Source of the DNA: Deinococcus peraridilitoris DSM 19664 | GTDB lineage: Bacteria > Deinococcota > Deinococci > Deinococcales > Deinococcaceae | Direction: 5' to 3' | Assembly (NCBI RefSeq): GCF_000317835.1 | Contig: NC_019793.1 | Span: forward strand, 1,674,001-1,738,000 | DNA: 64,000 nucleotides | Shown: positions 16,477 through 26,265 of the stretch, one piece after another | Position numbering within the stretch: the stretch's first letter is position 1 | Layout: each line of letters opens with the position of its first letter | Translations under genes and position numbers: made by a program | The notes under the pieces: generated by a model | Databases searched by the model: none | Seen by the model: only the letters and a program-made list of their open reading frames with translations | What the model was told of the DNA's origin: nothing

Positions 16477-16487
16477 TCTCACGCCTG

Positions 16488-17330
16488 CTATCGCGTGGGG
16501 GCGGGCCAATTCAGGGTGGTGCGGAGGCTGCGGCCCAGGATCCAGGCTTTCTCCTCGCTGGACAGCTCGCCGGTGTCGCGAATGTAGTATAGGGACTCCG
16601 CCCAGGAATGGTGGTCCTTGCTTTGCGTGTGATCGCTCCCCCACATCACCCGTTGGGGCGTGAACGCCTCGACGACGCGCAGCAGCATCGCCAGGACATC
16701 CGGGTACGGATACCCTTCGCGGGACAGGCGCGGCGCGTGACTCCACTTCACCGACACGTTCGAAAATTCCGCCAAAGCCAGGACGTCCGCGAACCCCGCG
16801 AACCGGTCAGCGGGTGGAGTTCCCATGGGAAGCTGCACTCCGCAATGGTCGATGATCACCGGCACGTCGGGAAACTTGTGCAGGTACGGCCGCAGGAGGG
16901 ACGTGCGTCCGGGCAGCAGCACGAATACCGGCACCCGGTGCTTCTGCGCTGCAGCGAACACCGGCTCGTCCGCACCCTGCGCGAACTGCGTAAAGCCTTC
17001 CTCCGTCCAGGGCACGACCCGCAGGGCCTTGCGTTGTGGCATTCTCCCGATGGTGGCGATCAGGTCTTCGAGCTGTGGATCGCGCCGATCGAAGCGCACC
17101 AGGTACGCGAAGCGTTCCGGGAACCGCAGGGCCGCCTCCTCGGCCAAGGGGAAGACATGGCGGAACGCGCCGTTCGGAAGTTCATACCCGGGCAGGATGC
17201 GCGAGTGCTCGTCGAATCCCCAGTACTCGTCGTAGAGCACGGCGTTCACACCGACCGCGTCCATGGCGGTCATGCCGGCTTTCAGGCTGTCGAGGAGGTT
17301 GAAGTGCACTTGAGCGTCTACGATGTCCAT
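16488..17330 (-). CDS. Amidohydrolase (TIM-barrel, COG2159-like)
   Basis: 280 residues. Starts MDIVDAQVHFNLL with the metal-binding DxxxH of the amidohydrolase-2 family in variant form (DAQVH), then VPVIIDHCGVQ, and the late Asp in VMWGSDHTQSKDHH. Such enzymes hydrolyse or decarboxylate cyclic/aromatic substrates, or act as lactonases; substrate unclear. Start at ATG 17330 with GGAGATCGGC upstream. Confidence 0.82.
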   Translation of the reverse strand: MDIVDAQVHFNLLDSLKAGMTAMDAVGVNAVLYDEYWGFDEHSRILPGYELPNGAFRHVFPLAEEAALRFPERFAYLVRFDRRDPQLEDLIATIGRMPQRKALRVVPWTEEGFTQFAQGADEPVFAAAQKHRVPVFVLLPGRTSLLRPYLHKFPDVPVIIDHCGVQLPMGTPPADRFAGFADVLALAEFSNVSVKWSHAPRLSREGYPYPDVLAMLLRVVEAFTPQRVMWGSDHTQSKDHHSWAESLYYIRDTGELSSEEKAWILGRSLRTTLNWPAPTR

Positions 17331-17395
17331 GCCGATCTCCTTTCGCGGCGGCAAGCGTGAACGTCACGATCGCTGAGAACAGCCTGCGGCGTGCT

Positions 17396-17956
17396 TCACG
17401 GCGTCACACGTCCAAGCACCTTGAGGCGGCCATCCTCGAAACGCACGATGACCCCTTCCCCCGAGGCGGGCACGATACCCGTGAGCGCGGTGATGTTGAC
17501 CTGGTGTGTCATCACGACGAGCACGCCCGGCCCATTCCACCGCGACAGCACGCCTCGCGCCGCGCTTGTCTGCCCGGCTTCCCTCTCGCTGTCGCCGAAA
17601 AAGGAGTTGAACGCCGCTTCATCGCGCGCGACGCCTGGAAAGGCGAGCATGGCCGTTTCGCGCGCGCGGCACCACTGCGAGGTCAGCACGCGTGTGACCG
17701 TGACGCGCCGCGCACGGAACGCCTCTCCGATGCGGCGGGCCTGTGCGCGCCCCTCGGCGTTCAGGTTGCGTTGTGTCCGGCAGTCGTTCAAGCGAAAGCC
17801 CGGTGGGTCTGCTGTGCCGGGCGCGAGGGCGTGACGAAAGAGCACGACCGCGCCATTCGTGAGGACACGCCAATCGTTCTGGGCGCTGGCGATGGAGGGC
17901 GTGCCCAGGCCAAGAGCGATCAGCCAGCCCGTCAGGATTCGTCGCTTCAGTGTCAT
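17396..17956 (-). CDS. Secreted histidine phosphatase-fold protein
   Basis: 186 residues with an N-terminal signal (LTGWLIALGLGTPSIASAQ). The catalytic His lies in VLFRHALAPGT (RHG motif as RHA), the downstream Arg in TSQWCRARETAMLAFPG, and the second His in VVMTHQVNITALTG. Exported histidine phosphatases of this type act on phosphoesters in the periplasm; a substrate is not evident. Start at MTLKRRILTGW. Confidence 0.82.
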   Translation of the reverse strand: MTLKRRILTGWLIALGLGTPSIASAQNDWRVLTNGAVVLFRHALAPGTADPPGFRLNDCRTQRNLNAEGRAQARRIGEAFRARRVTVTRVLTSQWCRARETAMLAFPGVARDEAAFNSFFGDSEREAGQTSAARGVLSRWNGPGVLVVMTHQVNITALTGIVPASGEGVIVRFEDGRLKVLGRVTP

Positions 17957-18525
17957 ACGGCCTCCTGCGCGTGCGGAGTGGGTGGGTGTCCTGCCAGCGT
18001 AAAGCAAATCATGCGCCGTAATGTCCTGTCACAAGTGCAATAAACGTTGCTGCCCGGTGGCAATGCGAGCGGCTCACTTGAGGTCGATGCCCCTGCTTGC
18101 AGTTGCTTCCAGGGAAATGGGCGCACGAAAGGCACGAAAGGCCTGTGCAGCATCCCGACCCAGGACACGAGTAAAACCCACTCTCGGCGTGGGTCTGTCG
18201 GTGCAGCCGAGGAGGTCCGAACTCCTGGCCTGCTGATTTGCAGGTGGAAGCTCTCTTTCGCGGTTGGTGTGTGCTTCCCGAACGTGCCTTCAAGGCCGTG
18301 TTTCCCGGTCTCCTGATTTTTCCGCAGCTTCGCGGGGCGTGCACGTCAGGTGCGCGCTTCGCTCGACATACCGACTTTCCAGGAGCGCCGGCATGGGAAG
18401 CCAGGCAACCATGCCAACCTCGACTGCCTGTCTTGCATGAACGTAAGGCCGCGCAGTGTGCGAAGCGCAAGCGACAGAACGCCATTCACGCGCAATGCCG
18501 TCCACGTCACGAAGCCCCGCAGGAA
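17957..18525. other. Gap carrying an integration scar
   Basis: Apart from the tRNA-Cys-like remnant and its terminator, the stretch holds iterated GCACGAAAG (18123-18141), similar to the AAGGCACG sites at 2.8-3.0 kb. No gene is supported on either strand. Confidence 0.4.
18200..18253 (-). other. tRNA-Cys(GCA)-like 3' remnant, probable att site
   Basis: Read on the minus strand, GAGCTTCCACCT (shared with the remnant at 2900) is followed by an anticodon loop CTGCAAA, a T arm GGAGTTCGGACCTCC and acceptor strand ending GGCTGCACC. There is no matching 5' half. A hairpin (ACCCAC/GTGGGT) followed by TTTT lies just beyond. CCA is not fully encoded (CCG). It is a third integration scar, opposite in orientation to the two at 3 kb. 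Confidence 0.6.
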
Positions 18526-18804
18526 TCAGTGGATATGACCGCCATGACGCTGCAGCACGTCCACGATGGCCGACATCGACAGCCCATCCCCGTCAACTTC
18601 AAGCCAGTAACGCCCATTCACCGGCCGGGCCACGTCATGCAGGGCCACTGGACGAGTATCCGAACCGGACTGGCCAGCCTGCGCCGGATCATCCTCGCGT
18701 ACTGTCGACCTGACCTGCTCGGCGCTCAAACCCATCCGCTGTAGTTCAACGGCTGCCGCTTCAGCACCTTCGGACATTTCAAAAATTGCGGTCACCTGAG
18801 GCAT
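18526..18804 (-). CDS. Small hypothetical protein, stress-protein-like
   Basis: 92 residues, starting MPQVTAIFEMSEGAEAAAVELQRMG. The opening beta-helix pattern with a paired-residue helix recalls the N-terminus of general-stress/DUF1269-type proteins, but the match is only by pattern. Ends with DVLQRHGGHIH. Confidence 0.55.
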   Translation of the reverse strand: MPQVTAIFEMSEGAEAAAVELQRMGLSAEQVRSTVREDDPAQAGQSGSDTRPVALHDVARPVNGRYWLEVDGDGLSMSAIVDVLQRHGGHIH

Positions 18805-19148
18805 GCCTCTATTGTGCTCGGGCTACCTGCAGCCACACGCTAATCCCAAGAAGACATCAAACAGGCATCCGATCCGGCAGGATCTCGTCGCTTGATCCCA
18901 GTCCTTCTCAAAAGAAATCCGACAGTTCTCACCACTTCAACGAAGTTGCAGAACGCCGCCGTTGGTACCCTTCTTTCATCACTGCGCTTATAAGCAGGGC
19001 TATTGCCCCGTCACCCTCCGCTTAAGTCCCTCCCACTTGAGTTTTGGTGTTCTCCCAAAACGTGGGGCGAGCGGAGGCGAGTCGGGGAAGCCTGTCTGCC
19101 GCTGGGTTCTGTCGTTCTGGGTGCTGTTCCCAGCACGGAAGAACTAAC
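18805..19148. other. Gap with no supported gene
   Basis: Short frames on both strands lack coding character. A small inverted repeat (GTGCTG/CAGCAC) lies near 19120. Confidence 0.35.
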
Positions 19149-19361
19149 ACCGCCCGCCATGGGCCTGCCGTGCAGCTTCGCCACGCGTTGCTCGAGCAGC
19201 TGCACGGCTTCCCCTTCATCGTACTGGTCGTAAGGCAACTGCGCGTACTGCGAAGCGGACATTCGCGCGAACCACTGCCGCGGACTCAGGGGACGATTCA
19301 AATTCAGGTGGCGTTCACAGCTCGCGCGCAAGGCATGGTCACTGGCTGGGGTGTTCGGCAT
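19149..19361 (-). pseudogene. Threonine-aldolase-like N-terminal fragment
   Basis: 71 codons beginning MPNTPASDHALR with a segment LSPRQWFARMSASQYAQLP, YDEGEAVQLLEQRVAKLHG, which resembles the N-terminal arm of beta-eliminating lyase/threonine aldolase family enzymes. The PLP-binding remainder is missing and the frame runs into unrelated sequence after GRPMAGG. Family assignment is tentative. Confidence 0.4.
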
Positions 19362-19791
19362 GCCTGATTCTCCGGCATGAGCTGAACTTACTGCCCGCTC
19401 TTCACCATCAGGACACCCTGAAGTTTTCCGCATGGCCGTGCCCGTATGCCGCTCGACTGTTGACAGGAGGCAAGCGAAGCTGCGGGAAAACCGGTACTCG
19501 GGATGAAAGTCGGGCTGAAAGACCGCACTTCAGGAATACTCACTTTTTGCAGCTGCATAGGATTCGATAAGTGCCGTATTGGAGGGGAAAAAGTACGTTT
19601 CCTCGACTCCTCAATCCTTCGCTGGTTTGACAAGCACCAAGGAACAACTTATACACTCAGCCCCTTGAATTCCTCTAGCGCAAACGGCCGCGTCTGCATC
19701 ATGTCCAGCACCATTTGATTCTGCGAACTGGCGTCCAATGCGGAGGTCTACAAACCTCTCTGCCATCCATGCTGGCAGTAAGCTATCTGAT
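19362..19791. other. Gap with no supported gene
   Basis: Contains the upstream region of the secreted regulatory-domain protein. No gene or clear promoter motif is seen. Confidence 0.35.
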
Positions 19792-21114
19792 ATGGCTTCC
19801 CACCGTGCGTTGGCCTTCATACCCCTCACCTTACTCAGCGCCGGACTGTGCTTCTCCGCCGACGCCACCAGCGCGTCGTCAGTGAAGGCTAAACCTGGCA
19901 TGATGACAGGACGCATCACGACGACCGCCGGGAAGCCCCTAGCTGGCGCAGTGGTCAACGTCTTCGGGTTTACCAAGGCAGGGGAGCAGGTCAGGATCAC
20001 AGCCCGGACCGGCGCGGACGGCATCTACGCGGTCAACTTGCCCCCCGGTGGCCTGTATGGCGTCAGCAACGCCTTCGCCCCTCTAAAGACCGCGCTCGGC
20101 GTGGTTGATCATCGCCTGCACCCACTCGAACGGAACTTCGAGGTACCGGTCAGCAACGCAGGCGGTATCACCCGAAATTTCGAGCTCCGCCTCAGCGGCC
20201 TGAAAGCGGTCGAGTCGAACGTGTCGCGTGATCCCCGCGAACCCACCAATTACTACGGTCAACTGATCCGCGCACACTTGCGGGGAGGCAGCTCTTCCAT
20301 GGACTTCCAGGGCACGATGCTGGAGTTCAAACTCACGCCGGTCGGCTCTCTCGCCGATGGAACGAAAGGCAAGACGCTCATTTTCCGTCGCAGTGCGAAG
20401 CACCTGAACACCGACACCGGCCTCGGGTTCGACCTCGACCAGACGCAGGTGCTGCCGGACGTGCCGTTAGGCGCCTACAAAGCCACAGCAACCGTGAAGA
20501 AACCAGGTGGTACACCGCAGAACATCCTGTTGAGCAGGGACGGTAACACGCCTGGCCCATCGATCACGGTGGAGTTCAGGCCGTCCCCGAGCGTTTCGGG
20601 CACACAGGTGTTCAACTTGTACGCTCACCTCGACGACGCCGGAACGTCCGGTTCTCCAGCACCAAAGGCACCTCCAGTGGCACAAGCGCCGAAGACTTCA
20701 GCAGAGTTGATTCGGGGGCATGTGAACTCACCATTCGCTTACCCTGGGAACGTGCTGCTGGTCCTCGAAGATTACGCTGTCACTCCTGAGGACGCTGTCG
20801 TAGAAGTAGTCTTCACGTCACTCGACGGTGGCCGGGATGAGGTGGTGCGGCGGACACTCCGGCAGATTCGGGCTGGCAATATGCTGGACGACAGCCGCCC
20901 ACTCGCGGAGACTGGATACATCCCGCTCCTCACGCCCGGCGCTTACCGCGTGAGTGCGGTGATCGTCTCTGCACACGGCGCGGGCCGCAAGGTGGAGTTG
21001 CGGCCGTCCGACGGTACTGCAGGCCGCGAAGTGCAGTTGCGGTGGATGCCTGGCGAGCGTTATCGGGAGTCCGGCGGGAAGGTCGTGTACGTAACCATCA
21101 ACCCTGATCGGTAA
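19792..21114 (+). CDS. Secreted carboxypeptidase-regulatory-like domain protein
   Basis: About 440 residues with signal peptide (RALAFIPLTLLSAGLCFSADA). Residues ~35-95 match a CarboxypepD_reg-like beta sandwich (GRITTTAGKPLAGAVVNVFGF ... GADGIYAVNLPPGG). The rest is beta-rich with a Pro/Ala linker (SPAPKAPPVAQAPK) separating two parts. No catalytic motif; likely an extracytoplasmic structural or binding protein. An ATG at 19738 in the same frame is the alternative start, but the signal begins at 19792. Confidence 0.75.
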   Translation: MASHRALAFIPLTLLSAGLCFSADATSASSVKAKPGMMTGRITTTAGKPLAGAVVNVFGFTKAGEQVRITARTGADGIYAVNLPPGGLYGVSNAFAPLKTALGVVDHRLHPLERNFEVPVSNAGGITRNFELRLSGLKAVESNVSRDPREPTNYYGQLIRAHLRGGSSSMDFQGTMLEFKLTPVGSLADGTKGKTLIFRRSAKHLNTDTGLGFDLDQTQVLPDVPLGAYKATATVKKPGGTPQNILLSRDGNTPGPSITVEFRPSPSVSGTQVFNLYAHLDDAGTSGSPAPKAPPVAQAPKTSAELIRGHVNSPFAYPGNVLLVLEDYAVTPEDAVVEVVFTSLDGGRDEVVRRTLRQIRAGNMLDDSRPLAETGYIPLLTPGAYRVSAVIVSAHGAGRKVELRPSDGTAGREVQLRWMPGERYRESGGKVVYVTINPDR

Positions 21115-21558
21115 CAGAAGCTACTTCTACAACCCAGGACAAGAAGAACTCAGGCAAGGTGTTCCCAAGTGGGCATCCGTTTTGCTACGACCTGATCACC
21201 GTGCTTCTCGAGCAAGAGCCGCTGCCGCAGAATAATCTGCAGGGTTTGGAAGACGAGCAGACTTTCCAACGTGCCATCAAGGCGCTCTGCAGCTGCCTGC
21301 ATTGCTTCGTAGGGCAAGCGGTTGAGGATGGCCGCTCTACCGTGGCAGCCTGAAACATCACTCGGAACCGTGGTGGCTGAAAAGTTAAAATTCCCGCTCG
21401 TATTCAGTCCTTTTCAACTGCTATGCAGCTGCAAAATACGAGGAATACGTATCAGAAGGTCAGGCTGACACAGCACACGTTGCGCTGCCAGCCATAACGG
21501 TGCCCGGAAAGTTCAGTGCGAGTGTTTGTGTTACGGTTCCGGCAGGAGAACAAGAAGC
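21115..21558. other. Gap, possible leftward gene fragment
   Basis: On the minus strand 21348-21156 an open segment reads AILNRLPYEAMQAAAERLDG then LLVFQTLQIILRQRLLLEKH and stops. It looks protein-like but has no convincing start; it could be the C-terminus of a lost gene. The final 60 bp hold the Shine-Dalgarno (AGGAG) of the next gene. Confidence 0.3.
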
Positions 21559-22791
21559 ATGAACATTCCCTCGCGAAGCACCTTCCTGATCATTGGCGGG
21601 GGCATCATTGGCTCCGCCATCGCCCATTTCCTGGCCCTCGCGGGCCGCGCTGAAAGCGTCACCGTCCTCGAACCGGACGCCACATACCATCGCTCCTCGA
21701 CGGGGCGTTCTGCTTCGGCCATCCGGCAGCAGTACAACCTGGGCCTGAACGTCGAGATGTCCCGCTTCGGGTACAGTTTTTACCGCAATGCCGATCAGCA
21801 CCTGAAGGTTCACGGTGAAAGTGTCGACATCGGCTTCGTCGAACGACCTTACCTTGTGCTGGCCGCTCCCGCTGGTGTGGCGCGTCTTCGTGAAGCCCAC
21901 GCCCGGCAGATACAGGCAGGCGCTGACATTGCCTTCCTTGAACCGGAAGTGCTCGCGGAGCGCGTGCCCTGGTTGAAGGTTGACGGTATTGGCGCCGCCT
22001 GCCTCGGGCAGGGTGGCGAAGGATGGTTCGAACCCCTTACCGCCTTGAGCGCCCTGCGACGCAAAACCGAGTCATTGGGCGTGACGTATCTGCCAGCACG
22101 CGTGGTGGGCATCGATGTACACGATGCGCGTGTCACGGGCGTCCATCTGGAAGGCGGTACGCAACTTGAGCCGGATATCGTCGTCAATGCTGCCGGACCG
22201 TGGGCGGCAGAAGTCTCGCGTCTCGCCGGTGTGCACGTCCCGGTGGAGTCCCGCAAGCGCACGGTGTTCGTGTTTCGCGCTCCGCATCCCCCGGCAGACT
22301 TCGCTTGTTTGATCGACCCGACCTTCGCGTCACGCGGCGTGTTCGCACGCTCCTTCGGTACGTCAAACGAGGGCCTGTTCATGGCGGTCACGTCACCGGA
22401 CCCACGGGACGATCCCCACACGCACGATTTCACCGTGGATGAGGCGCTCTTCGGCGAGGTCATTCAACCCGCGCTCGCACGGCGCGTGCGGGGCTTCGAG
22501 CATCTCGAGCGGGTGAAGGCCTGGGCGGGGCATTACGAAATGAACACTTTTGATCAGAATGCAGTGATCGGCTTCCACCCCGAGTTGAAGAACTTCCTGC
22601 TCGCCTGTGGGCTGAGTGGTCATGGTGTGATGCACGCCCCAGCAATTGGTCGGGGTATCGCTGAACTGCTCACCGAGGGACGGTACACTTCGCTTGACCT
22701 GAGCCCCTTCGACTATGACCGTGTCCGACGCGGTGTACCGCTTGATGACGTGCAGTCGAGCGAGCACCGCAGGATTGAGGCGGGGGTGTAA
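21559..22791 (+). CDS. FAD-dependent oxidoreductase (DAO family)
   Basis: 410 residues. Rossmann start FLIIGGGIIGSAIAHFLALAG, then substrate-domain elements STGRSASAIRQQYN, and VVNAAGPWAAEVSRLAGV, finishing with the FAD-contact CGLSGHGVMHAPAIGRGIAEL. Matches sarcosine/dimethylglycine-oxidase-like DAO enzymes that oxidise secondary or tertiary amino acids. Start at ATG 21559 with AGGAGAAC upstream. The downstream DNA is IS6 debris. Confidence 0.9.
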   Translation: MNIPSRSTFLIIGGGIIGSAIAHFLALAGRAESVTVLEPDATYHRSSTGRSASAIRQQYNLGLNVEMSRFGYSFYRNADQHLKVHGESVDIGFVERPYLVLAAPAGVARLREAHARQIQAGADIAFLEPEVLAERVPWLKVDGIGAACLGQGGEGWFEPLTALSALRRKTESLGVTYLPARVVGIDVHDARVTGVHLEGGTQLEPDIVVNAAGPWAAEVSRLAGVHVPVESRKRTVFVFRAPHPPADFACLIDPTFASRGVFARSFGTSNEGLFMAVTSPDPRDDPHTHDFTVDEALFGEVIQPALARRVRGFEHLERVKAWAGHYEMNTFDQNAVIGFHPELKNFLLACGLSGHGVMHAPAIGRGIAELLTEGRYTSLDLSPFDYDRVRRGVPLDDVQSSEHRRIEAGV

Positions 22792-22929
22792 CCCGCTCAG
22801 CTCGCGGTGTCACGTCAATCAGCCGTAAAGTATCAATGAGTCGGCGTATGGCTTGCATCAACTTATTTTGAAACTTGTGAGCTGAAGACCGTGGGGCTCA
22901 AGGCTTTCCCGCTCTCAGTTGGCGCGCTG

Positions 22930-23245
22930 CGTCAATGCGTGCCAGCCCAGAAGCCGGGAATCAAGTTTTGACGGCACTGTTCAACGGGTGTTCGGGGACG
23001 GGTATGCCGAAAGAAGTTCGAGAGGCGAGCACGTGTGGCCAGGAAGCCTCGCGTGCCGCGTGCGCTTCGCGTTCTGAAAACATCGCTCCTGTCGCTCTTG
23101 ACCTCGCGTCGGGCGGTAGCTCTGCTCAATCCTGGGAGTGGAAGCCCAGAAGTACCAGCGAAAGCCAAGCCGAGCCAGTACTCCGCGGATGGGTTCGCGA
23201 AGTTCGCTCCGATCGCGCAAGCTTACCTGCAGATGGTCAGTGAGC
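22930..23245 (-). pseudogene. IS6-family transposase C-terminal remnant
   Basis: Minus-strand pieces in alternating frames, YRPTRGQERQERCFQNAKR and RGFLATRARLSNFFRHTRP, correspond to the end of IS6-type transposases such as the one at 38 kb. It lacks hairpin units and so shows the uninterrupted sequence (Gln-Glu-Arg-Cys-Phe) at the site where unit R6 lies in the 38-kb copy. Confidence 0.55.
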
Positions 23246-23375
23246 AGACTCGGAAACGCGGTCAGTAGACGTCGTCGGTCTGACCACTGAAACAAAGGCG
23301 TGAAGGCTGATTTTGCCTGAAAGATCCCTGTGAGGGTTGTGTTGCCGTAACGGCAAGAGGTTAGGCTGACCCGCC

Positions 23376-24066
23376 GTGACCGATTCGAAACCGTACCGCC
23401 ACCGAACTCCCATCAGCATCATCGAGCACGCGGTCTGGCTGTACCACCGATGTCCGTTGCGCTTCTTGGCAAATACAGCGTGCACGACGATACCTGGCCG
23501 CTCCTGGGACGAGCGGGAATTGCTGCACCAGCACGGCCTTCGGGTGAGCCACGACACCCTGCGCGGGTGGTGCATCAATTGCGATCCCTTGTTCGCGGAA
23601 GACCTTCGTCGGGGTTTCCACCGGCACCTGAACGAGATGGCGGTGAAGACCCTTGGGGTCAAACAGTAGCCCTGGGGCGCTGTCCACGAGCACAGCTCCG
23701 TGCTTGACATCTTGCTTCAACGACACCGGGCTACTGAGGCTGCCCAAGACCTTCCTGACCAGGCTACTCAGCGAATACGACGTTCCACAGGTGATTCACA
23801 CCGATCAGCTTCCTCGTCTGGACGGGTCAATCACCAACAGGTCATTTCCACCGCGCGCTGTCACAAAGTCATCGAGCAATTCCACCGTCCTACACGGCGT
23901 CAGGAGCGCAGCCGACTGGGGTTCAGGCAAAGGAAAGGTGCGCAGGAATTCCTGGGGCTTCACGCCCGAATCAACCATGTTCACCAGCGTTTCCACGGTC
24001 GCCAGCAGCAAGAATCAGACACATGCGTTTGCAACGTGGTCTACAGTCGCCGCAGGGGTGGCCTGA
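23376..24066 (+). pseudogene. Decayed IS6-family transposase
   Basis: YRHRTPISIIEHAVWLYHRC, ERELLHQHGLRVSHDTLRGW and, in another frame, LDILLQRHRATEAAQDL then HRPTRRQERSRLGFRQRKG and QEFLGLHARINHVHQR follow the order of an IS6 transposase, but frame changes and a deletion remove the middle. A 12-codon in-frame insertion at 23466-23501 may be a degenerate hairpin unit. Confidence 0.65.
23466..23501 (+). repeat. Possible degenerate hairpin unit R8
   Basis: 36 nt opening TTGGC (preceded by TC) and ending TGGCCGC, the same ends as R5. The inside has diverged. It splits RF from SWDERELL in an IS6 transposase; length is a multiple of three, so the frame stays open. Confidence 0.4.
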
Positions 24067-24151
24067 GACTCAGGCCACCCCTGCCCTCCATCTCCCTTGG
24101 GGTCGCTTAACGCAGCACAATCTGCCATGCCCAGGAAGGCCAACCAGGTCA

Positions 24152-25141
24152 TTACGGGAGACGAGGATGGCATGCGTCCCGCCCAACTTGAGCCAGAAGC
24201 GCGTCCAAGTGCTCCTGAGCCGCCTGCAGCACTGCCATCGCGGGGCGCACCGCCCGAGCCGAGACCTCCGGTTCACGCTCCTCGCGCACCGCAGCGAAAA
24301 ACTCGGCGTCCTGCTGGAGAATCGGGGCGTGCTCGCTTCTCAAGAGCAGCGGTCCGTGTTGGTCGCACAGCTCACGTTCCATGACGAGTAAGGTATCCTC
24401 CTCGCCGATGACCAGGTAGTCGTGCAGCGCCATGTGCGTGTTGTACGACATGACCACGGTCGCGAGCTGATCGCGGGGTGTGCGCAGCGAGATCGTCAGG
24501 TCCATGGGGATACCGAGCGGTTCGCTGGGCAGGGCGACTTGCGCGGTCACGCTCACTGCCTGCGCGTTCAGCAGCCACATGGCAAGGTCGACGGCGTGGC
24601 ACGCGTGGTGCCATAACAGGTTGTCTGTCCAGTCGCGTTGGCGACCCTTCCAGTTCACGTTCTCACGCCGCTTGAACAGATAGCGGCCGGTCAAGGCATG
24701 TGGATGCAGTTCGCCATGCACGACACGACGGCGGGCTTCCCGGCTGGACGGCCAGTACCGCTGGGTGTGGCACACCATCAACCGGCGGTCGGTCTGGTCG
24801 GCGATCGCGAGCAAACGGTCAGTTTCAGGCAAGGACAGCGCGAGGGGGATTTCGCATAGCACATGCTTTCCTGCACGCAAGCAGCGCTCGGTCTGCTGAG
24901 CGTGCATGTCGCTCGGAGAGCAGATGATCACGGCGTGAATGTGCTCGTCGTTCAATACCTGATCGAAGTCGGTGGTGGCGTACAGGGCGCCATGCTGGCG
25001 CGCGAACTCATCGGCGGCTTGTTGCTCTGGCCCCAGCACCGCGCGGAGCGTGACGGGCTGGTTTTGGTCTTTCGCAAGTTCACGCAGCACCCACGCGTGA
25101 TCTTCCGCGATGGAGCCGTGTCCGATCAGGGCGACGTTCAC
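24152..25141 (-). CDS. Gfo/Idh/MocA-family oxidoreductase
   Basis: About 329 residues. N-terminal NAD(P)-binding motif VALIGHGSIAEDHAWVL, then VLNDEHIHAVIICSPSDMHAQQ and the catalytic-helix region CLRAGKHVLCEIPLALSLPE, in which the usual EKP is EIP, so the catalytic Lys is replaced by Ile. Typical members reduce or oxidise sugars and inositols. The start is a GTG at 25141; an upstream in-frame GTG at 25165 is possible. Loss of the Lys may mean altered activity. Confidence 0.85.
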   Translation of the reverse strand: MNVALIGHGSIAEDHAWVLRELAKDQNQPVTLRAVLGPEQQAADEFARQHGALYATTDFDQVLNDEHIHAVIICSPSDMHAQQTERCLRAGKHVLCEIPLALSLPETDRLLAIADQTDRRLMVCHTQRYWPSSREARRRVVHGELHPHALTGRYLFKRRENVNWKGRQRDWTDNLLWHHACHAVDLAMWLLNAQAVSVTAQVALPSEPLGIPMDLTISLRTPRDQLATVVMSYNTHMALHDYLVIGEEDTLLVMERELCDQHGPLLLRSEHAPILQQDAEFFAAVREEREPEVSARAVRPAMAVLQAAQEHLDALLAQVGRDACHPRLP

Positions 25142-25264
25142 ACCTCGGAGTATACGTTTCCTCACCGCGCTTTGAGCAGGCCGATTGCCGCTGCTGATTG
25201 CGTTTGTTGACCAGTTTGGTATTGTCGACCCCGGCGCGCTGATTCACCCAGGCAACAGGGAAGA

Positions 25265-25606
25265 TTATTGCGGGTCGGGAAAGGCCAGGAAGAGCTTCGC
25301 GGCTTCGTACACCTGCCGGAAGAGCTCAGGAACGTTCGATCCGCGTTCCTTGATGACGACGTGCTGATTCACGTGCACTTCGATCAGCAGTCCAGCGGGC
25401 AAGCCCGCGAGGGGTTCCTCGGCGGCTTCCGTGGCGATGACGACGCACTTCTGCGAGCGCAACCACTGCAACTGCTCCCGTTGGGCTTCACTGAGCGCTT
25501 CAGCCCACGGTTCGAGTGGTGGTTCGGTTGGCGTCATTCCCTCACTGAACCTCTTGAGGTTGAAGCGGATGAACGCCTTTCGTGAGGGCTGCTTTACCGA
25601 CATCAT
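25265..25606 (-). CDS. Hypothetical protein
   Basis: 113 residues, mixed alpha/beta, with an Arg/Lys-rich N-terminus (VKQPSRKAFIRFNLKRFSEG) and a segment CVVIATEAAEEPLAGLPAGLL. Function unknown; no partner gene. Confidence 0.6.
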   Translation of the reverse strand: MMSVKQPSRKAFIRFNLKRFSEGMTPTEPPLEPWAEALSEAQREQLQWLRSQKCVVIATEAAEEPLAGLPAGLLIEVHVNQHVVIKERGSNVPELFRQVYEAAKLFLAFPDPQ

Positions 25607-25842
25607 GGCGTGCTGAGCAGGCGGTGGGATGAAGGGCTGGTCAGTTCTTCAGACAGGCGGTGAATTTCACCACCATCTTGTGCACGCCCAGCAGCTGAAC
25701 CGCGCTATTCCAGCGAAAAAGTCACCAAAGCGCCCTCCTGCTTGCATCACAGCGCCATGGCAGGCTGACGATTCAGACCAGGTGAATCACTGAGCGGGCA
25801 AGGCGGCACGCTCTTCACAGTAGGCGCGCGTACAGTTCTTGC

Positions 25843-26100
25843 ATGCTCCCGGAAATGACTGAATTGATTCATTCCATCTACGGCGTGCAGCGTCAAGTCT
25901 GGGACGAAGCCAACCGCCGCAATGACCTGAACACCGATACTTTACTTCAGGTGTGGGAACGACTCGAAGTGCTGAGTGACGAGGTTGGAGAGTGCCTTCA
26001 CGACTACGTCATTCAGCGTGACAACAGCGTGGTAGAGCACCTGCGTGAAGTGGAGCAGCGTGCCTATCAGGAACTCCAGCACTTCCACGAGTCCGCCTGA
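25843..26100 (+). CDS. Small helical hypothetical protein
   Basis: 85 residues, acidic, almost wholly helical (MTELIHSIYGVQRQVWDEAN, VVEHLREVEQRAYQELQHF) with heptad-like spacing. Not recognised. Confidence 0.6.
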   Translation: MLPEMTELIHSIYGVQRQVWDEANRRNDLNTDTLLQVWERLEVLSDEVGECLHDYVIQRDNSVVEHLREVEQRAYQELQHFHESA

Positions 26101-26265
26101 AGGTCAAGGTCAGATATTCAAGCCTCACCGCATTGAATCCTTCATTGAATCCTTCACCTTGAAGTGACCTGCCCACTGAAAAGCAGCTTTGAAGTGTAAC
26201 GGCATTTCACCCTGCACCTGACTAACCTGCCCGTGAAGGTACTCGGTACGCGGACGGTGAGGTCC

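Noticed and set aside
18200..18253. Intact tRNA-Cys gene
   Set aside because: The 5' half does not pair with the acceptor or anticodon stem; only the 3' half is tRNA.
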